From Ephemerocybe angulata (taxonomy: Eukaryota > Basidiomycota > Agaricomycetes > Agaricales > Psathyrellaceae): a stretch of DNA of 64,000 bases. Made by a program: the position numbers and the translations under genes. Location of the stretch: NCBI GenBank assembly GCA_013368325.1, contig JAACJK010000011.1:62001-126000 (forward strand), given 5' to 3'. The notes below the pieces were generated by a model. That model saw only the letters and a program-made list of their open reading frames with translations, did no database searches and was not told the origin of the DNA. This document shows, in pieces, positions 58,307-64,000 of the stretch. Within the stretch, counting starts at the first letter, position 1; each line of letters begins with the position of its first letter.

Positions 58307-59173
58307 TCATGGGAAGCGACGAAGAGAAGCAGCATCTTCAACTTTGGTGACTCGCGTCGTTTTTGTGACTTCAATAGAGAGAGAGCTCATAGAAGTGCTT
58401 CGTTTTGACTTTGGCCGGAAAATCTCAATGACAACTTTGGCATCGCATCAGTAGGGAATCGGTTGAAGATGATCACAGTCAAACTCACATTTCGCGATCG
58501 ACTTCCTGCGTCCCCTCTTCTCATCCTGCACCTCAGCCGTCATCTGCGGAAGTCTGCTTCCATCTCGGGACTTCGTTGAATGGACACCATTTGACGAATC
58601 CTCTCCAAACATCTGCGAGGCCCTCTTCCTCAAATCGGAGAACGAACTCGGTTTCGAAAGCCGTACCGGCGTTATATCAGGCAGAAAGTCCTCGTCCGAC
58701 GACTGCGCTGAGAAAACCCTCCGCTCCTTCTCTCCAGACCTCCTCCCCGGTCTCTGCATCTCCCCAGAATTACTCGACCGAGGCGACCCATGCACAAGGC
58801 TATCATGGCTCCTCGCCTTCCCTCCTACATCCCCACTCAGATACGGCGACCGCACAAGACTCGGTGGGCGGCTATCCAGACCCCCACACACAAACCGTGC
58901 GGTACGCCTCTTCTCCGGCATCGGCGCCGCGAGTCCATGCATGTCGTCCAGCGGGACTGGGACGTGCGACTGAAAGTCCTCCTCCTCGTCGTAGGCAGCG
59001 GAAACGGGGCGTTGGCTGGTGAGCGGGGAGGGTCGAAGCGGTTGGAAGTTCATGGACCTGTTATTGTTCTCGCGGAGGTGGGGACGCCGTGCAGCGAGGT
59101 TCTTGCTAGCCAGGTTCTTGCTGGGAGGGAGAACGTCGTCATCGAGTCGGATTCTGCGAACGGGGACCGGCAT
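58307..59173 (-). CDS. Hypothetical disordered protein
   Basis: Exons 58489-59173 and 58307-58434 (minus strand) join to 270 residues; a 54-nt intron with GTGAGT donor and a CTACTGA branch point separates them. Without splicing the frame would end at 58448. The protein starts MPVPVRRIRLDDDVLPPSKN and is rich in Ser, Arg and Pro, with several RRxS and SPxx sites suited to kinases. It has no globular domain, membrane segment or signal peptide that I can see. I do not recognise it. A regulatory or scaffold role is possible but unsupported. Confidence 0.55.
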
Positions 59174-59421
59174 GTCGAAGTTGAAGGGCGATGGGTAAGG
59201 GGTGAAGAGAGTACCCAACCAGTGGGTGTTAGAGGAAGAGAAGCTAGGGCGCTGAGAATTGGCCGTGGAGTGGCGCAGGAGACAATGAACTAGTGGGTGG
59301 TCAATGTGGACGGAGGGGCGAAACAAACAAGAGCCGTTCCAACATTCCGAGCTTATGTACAAAGCTTGACCCTGCCGTTGAGACAGCTGGAAGGGCTGGA
59401 CGGGCGTTCGATAGCCACGCA

Positions 59422-59942
59422 TTAGCCACGTTTTAATATAACGCAAACTGTATGTGGCTCGCGCTGCGACCCTGTGTCGATAGCGGTGACATAAACGCGG
59501 TCTTCGGCTCGAATGCTATAGTAGCCACAAGCGGTGCTTTGTCTCGTACCAGGGTCATACTGCGCATATTCAGCATATTCGGGCTTCAAGCTAACGAAAT
59601 ACCTGTGTGGTAACACTTACTCCTCTCCTCTATGGGCGTCCAAACGTGTCTGGGTAGAAGGACCTCAGTGGAGTGTTTATGGCACTGGTCCTTCCTCGAC
59701 CCCGATAAGCGGCTACTTACCTGAAGGCTGAACGCTCCCCGGTGATCTCGAAGTCCTGGGCGCTGTCGAGCTCGTCCACAATCCGACAAACCGGGAACAT
59801 AGCCTCGAGGCGCCCATATTCGGAAGGACACATGCCGTCTATTTTAACGTCAAGCAGCAGGCACGACGATCGTCGTCTATAATTAAGACTCACAGAGATA
59901 TTTATACCTATCCCTGAGCGCAGTCTCGAGCTCCATAATCAT
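59422..59942 (-). CDS. Small hypothetical protein
   Basis: Exons 59894-59942, 59721-59838 and 59422-59590 (minus strand) join in frame to 111 residues. The sequence is mixed and globular-looking, with blocks YGRLEAMFPVCRIVDELD and KPEYAEYAQYDPGTRQ and a C-terminal beta-like GYYSIRAEDRVYVTAI. The second intron, about 130 nt, is longer than usual here, and the start codon is the weakest part of the model. Family unknown. Confidence 0.4.
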
Positions 59943-60219
59943 CCCGCCGCAAGACCCTCCATCCAAAATACAAATACATTCGAGTTAGTACGAGAGAAAG
60001 TCCAATTTGTCTGTTTACAACGAGCACGAGGCATACATCTGTATGGGTGTAGCTAGAGCCGCGCGAACGAACACGCGAGTTATTATGAATTCCGAGTCCA
60101 TGAGTTGAATCAAATCAGTAAAAGATAAACCACGACAACGCGTCGAAGATTAAGGAATTAGATGAAATGAACGAAAGCGAAACAACGAATGAATACTTTC
60201 AAGGCGCCGCAGCCGCGGC
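59943..60219. other. Intergenic, 3' side of the decarboxylase gene
   Basis: No gene seen; downstream flank of the decarboxylase and probable promoter of the small minus-strand gene. Confidence 0.5.
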
Positions 60220-63200
60220 CTAAGCTTTAGGGAACCCGCGGCCAAGCCCCATTCCGACGCGAACGAGGGTCTCTAGCGACGCGCGCCCGTTAATGAGGAG
60301 GTCCTCGTCCCACTCAACAGTACCCTTTTCGAACAACACCACGATAGTCGATCCACCTACAAGAAGAAACGAGCGCTCAGTCCGTGAGTATCGGAAGGAC
60401 GACAGGAATAGACGTAGAGGGACGTACCGAAAGCGAAGTACCCAAACTCGTCACCCTTCTTCAACGTCTGGCCCTCATCGACGGTGGTCTCGATACTACC
60501 CACCATCATAGCTCCAACGCACACCGCCATGACCCTCCCAAACTGCGGACTGTCGATAGGCACAATCTTCCTCGCGTTCTCGCCATACACATCTAACGCC
60601 GTCCGAATAGCTTGGGGCTACGAAACAAGTCAGAACCACTCTCAAAGGGACATCGAGAAAGACGTACGTTAACGGTATAGTACTCCCCACTAATGTAGGT
60701 CATCTTCCCGATCGTCCCATCCACAGGCGAGTGGAATCGATGGTAATCTTGGGGAGCCAATCGGAAGATAGCGAGCGCACCACCATTATACCTATCCCAA
60801 TCGGCCTTGTAGTTGTCGCCCAGGAGGCGCCCAACGCTGAAGTCACGACCCTTGATCCAGATGCGTGTCGCCTCGCTCACGGTCTCGAAGGTCATGAGAC
60901 GGCAGTCGGCGGCGGAGACGAGGCGGTATGGGTCTTCGGGAGCTTCGATGGGGCGGGCTGAGGGCTTCAGCTTGCGGTAGAAGAACTGGTTGAACGTTTC
61001 TACGCGAGCGTAGTGTTATAAAACTGAAGAGGATAGGAATGTGGAGGAGACGTACTGAAAGAATCGAGAGGATCGAGGATCTCATCGACTTTCAGACGAT
61101 GGAACACGATGAACGCCGGAATCTCGGCAGCAGACGCGGGGTCATCGTACTTGACACCCTGCTTGATCGAAAGAGACTTGAGGAGTCGACGAGCTGGGAT
61201 AAGGAATGACGACGTCAATCGGGATCAAGTGGTCAACGATAAACGAACGTACCTCGACCACCCTCCATCTGACTCGTAGCGCCCTTGTACAACAAACGGA
61301 TGCCGAGACGTACGTATACCTGCATCTTCTCTTCCTCCAGGGTGCCCGTCATACGATTCTGGACGATGATATTGGCCGAGTTCTACGCAAAGACGATATC
61401 GAATCAGAGTTCCATTCGAGATCACGATCGAGCAACGAAGGGGAGTACGTACCGCTCCAAGTTTATAATCACCCGACGACACCTTCCCAAGCACCTTCGT
61501 ATACCACTTCCTCTGCGCCTGACTCGCCGTAACAAAATTCCCCACAACAATCTTATCCACCGCATTCCAATCCTGACTCGCACACACCGCCAAATGCGTA
61601 ATAATATCCATCTCCGCCTTCGAGTTCATCCTCGGGCGATGACACAACGGACAGCTCTTCACATTAATCACCCTCTCCACCGAGTCAACAGCCTCCCCGT
61701 TACTCTTCTCCCCACTCGACTCCGAATCACCCTGCGACCCCGGCGACCCCGCTGACAACTTCTTCGCCTCCTTCTTCTTCCTAAACCTCAACTTCTTCTT
61801 CTTCCTCTCCTGCGCATCGACGGCTACACCACCCACAGTCGCGGCGACCGCATCCTCAACAGCCTCAATCTCATCCGCATCAGCGTCCTCGCTCGCATCC
61901 GACGAGTCAGCAGTCTGCCCTGCAGCGACCTCAGCAACCGGCTCTCCCATCGGCTTCGTCCCCGCATTCTCCGGCGCAGGGATCTTATCCGGACTATCCT
62001 CCGGGTGCCGATCGACCCTCCCCGGCCCACTGAAGTCCAACTCCTCCAGCCTGACCGGATTGCCCTGCCCATCGCTCGCCATAAGCACCGGCGTCGCGCC
62101 CACACTCGTACCGTCCCCATCCTGATCAATGCGTTTCTTCTCGCTCCGCGGGCGCCCGAGTTCGGTCTCGAGACAGTGGATCGCCTCTTCGAAGGTGAGT
62201 TCGCCCGCCTGAGGGTCCTTGGAGAAGCGCGTGAAGAAGGAGGCGATGGTGCTGGAGGTGAGGGTGGAGCCGAGCGAATCGAGCATGGAGGTGAGTTCGA
62301 GGTGCGAGAGCGTCATCGTGTCGTCGGTGTCGTACTGCTTGAGGTACTGGCGCCAGAAGCGCTGGCGGAGGGCGTCGTAGGGTTGGTACTTCGCACTGAT
62401 AAATCGAAATGAGGATATTGATCAGAGATACGATAGTCAAGTGACGATAGACAGACGCACCGAAGGCTAATGGTAGGATTGTGCTTCGCCTTCCACGACT
62501 CTCCCTCCGACGTCTCCAAACTGAGCTTGAACTCCTTCATAGGGTGATCGCTCTCCTCGTTCGCAGGGTACAATCCCGTCTCCGGATCGGCCTGAGGCGC
62601 GTTCGCCACGAGCTCGCTGACGTCGAAGCTGGCGTCGCCGATGTGGTCGTTCGCAGAGAGCTTGTCCCAGTCGAGGATCGAGAGTTGTATTTTGAATGTT
62701 GTTTCGTAGCGGCGAACGTGGAAGAGGAGCTTCTCGTCCCAGACGGGGTTGCGGGAGTGGCGAATGACGCGGGTGCGGAAGACCTTCTTGCCGAAGGAGA
62801 TGACGACGAAGGGGTCCATATCCCAGCCGGTACGAGTCACTGTACATAGATTAGCCACGTTCAAGGAGGGAGAGATGATGAGACGCACTGTTGCTGAGAC
62901 GAGGTAGGTCATCGGCGCTCTGGATCTCGAGCATAACGATACCAACGATGTCGTTACTGCCCTCGAACTGGAACGCCTTCTTCTTCAACTGCTTCGTCAT
63001 TGCCTTCTTGACTTTCTTCTCGTCGGGGAACGTCTCGGATGTCGGGGTGGGCACTAGGGAGGTAGACGAGGACGACGACGGGACGGACTTGCTCGAAAGA
63101 CGTTTCGGGAACTTCATCCTCGGGATGAGACCGGACGTCTTCTTCACAGGGAGAGTGGGCGTCGGGGTGACGGCGCCTGAGGTAGGGGTGTATGGAGGCG

Positions 63201-64000
63201 GACTGATATCGCTAGCTGATGGCGGTAGACCGATGGCGATGGGGCCAGGGGAGGTAGTGATATTCTGGCTCTGGCTGTTGCTCCTGGAGGGCGTCAGAGT
63301 GTCCGTGTCCTTGGGCTCCTCGGTTTCGACTGCGTCGACGAAGTCTTCATCCTCGTCGAGCTCGTCTTCGCCCTCGGAGTCGCTGCTAGAGAGGCCTCCG
63401 TCGTCTTCAAGTAAGTCGGGGCCAGCCTGGTTCGAGCGCACGGTTCCAACGCCTTCGGTCTAGCAGTCGAAGAACAAGATCGGTAGCGTCAGAATGGTGG
63501 TCGAATGTGGAATGTGGGCGACGGGTGAAACGTGATCGAAGTGGACGTAAACGTACCGCAGGCGCCGAGACAAGGGACGGTCTCGATCGTTTGCTCAGCT
63601 CCCTATACACGGCTTCCCACTGCATGAGCTCGTTGCTGTTCGGCGGGGCCACGAAGCCGAGCTTGAGTTGCACGCTCCCGGTCGCGATGGTGTTAGATTT
63701 CGTGGAGAGGAGGTCGAGCGAGAAGGGCTAGAAGGATAATGGATGAGTACCGAGACTAATAGAACACGCGGTGGTGCTGCGCAGGGAAGAAGCGCCGGAA
63801 CGATGTATGAAAAGGGTAGGTACGTACCTTGTTGTTGGGATCGGCCCAGGCGTATGGGCGAGGGGTACCGTCCTTCTCCAGGAACCAATCCTCGAGCGGG
63901 AGGGCGACTTCGCCAAGGTACTCCTTCGAAAGCATATCCTTGTCCCACACGACGAGCTCCAGCACGCCGAGCTTGTCTGCGAGGCTGAGGTAAATCGGGA
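60220..64000 (-). CDS. PSD2: Phosphatidylserine decarboxylase with C2 and EF-hand domains (5' end beyond window)
   Basis: Ten minus-strand exons are visible: 63828-64000 (runs off the edge), 63557-63727, 62889-63459, 62461-62839, 61453-62395, 61253-61382, 61056-61193, 60668-60999, 60428-60617 and 60220-60356; about 1053 residues. In order: the end of a first C2 domain ([20 protein letters not shown]), a disordered acidic/Ser-rich linker, a second C2 domain ([35 protein letters not shown]), EF-hand-like [12 protein letters not shown], a Lys/Glu-rich linker with a CPLCHRPR zinc-type motif, and the decarboxylase domain. That domain has HRFHSPVDG and the self-cleavage site GGST, the form found in Golgi/endosomal Psd2-type enzymes. 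It makes phosphatidylethanolamine from phosphatidylserine. The symbol is by homology. Confidence 0.9.

Noticed and set aside
61285..63463. Long plus-strand frames
   Set aside because: They lie opposite the decarboxylase exons and ignore its well-supported splice structure.
1..64000. CRISPR arrays, operons, Shine-Dalgarno sites
   Set aside because: The gene structure is eukaryotic throughout, and no regularly spaced identical repeats of CRISPR type are present.

Overview
The window is nuclear DNA of a filamentous basidiomycete, most likely an Agaricomycete. Genes are split by many short introns (about 41-81 nt, GT..AG with CTNA-type branch points). The families present are typical of that group: F-box/leucine-rich proteins, TPR-CHAT proteins, a FunK1-like kinase, CFEM proteins, a siderophore transporter and a chromodomain Ty3/gypsy element. 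I rebuilt exon structures by hand from splice signals, frame continuity and comparison between paralogs inside the window. Unless stated otherwise, the exon joins given are in frame.

Layout. 1-1002 is the 3' end of a chromovirus: polyprotein C-terminus with chromodomain, then a 3' LTR. It abuts a gene that starts inside an exon (1034-2478) and an HMG-box-like gene (2676-4323). 4.3-8.3 kb is gene-poor and holds a palindromic MITE, a tRNA-Pro gene and a tRNA relic. 8.3-12.2 kb holds two tandem paralogs of a fungal domain-of-unknown-function protein. 12.4-27.7 kb is a run of minus-strand genes: an F-box protein, a frameshifted TPR-CHAT gene, a small coiled-coil protein, a one-pass membrane protein, a secreted dienelactone hydrolase-like enzyme and a second F-box protein.

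28.2-48.7 kb is built around a segmental duplication. The right-hand copy (about 43.4-48.7 kb) has an intact siderophore transporter, a CFEM protein and an F-box gene. The left-hand copy (about 28.2-35.2 kb) has the transporter cut in half, an intact CFEM gene and a frameshifted F-box gene. It also carries a 1.7-kb inserted element with about 100-bp terminal inverted repeats, a 9-bp target duplication and a captured helicase fragment; the right-hand copy preserves the empty site. Between the copies lie a four-unit tandem repeat (about 430 bp each) and a complete 3.6-kb DNA transposon with perfect 17-bp TIRs, a 7-bp target duplication and a 956-residue putative transposase.

48.9-57.8 kb continues with an F-box gene (sister of the one at 12.4 kb), a nuclease-like/kinase fusion and a third F-box paralog cut by a 1.76-kb TIR element that itself carries a second copy of the MITE. 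58.3-64 kb has two small unrecognised genes and a C2/EF-hand phosphatidylserine decarboxylase that runs off the right edge.

The transporter and CFEM genes plausibly form an iron-acquisition module: two inverted ATCWGATAA sites, the known target of fungal iron-sensing GATA repressors, lie upstream of the intact transporter. The rest reads as a fast-evolving accessory region shaped by several unrelated mobile elements.
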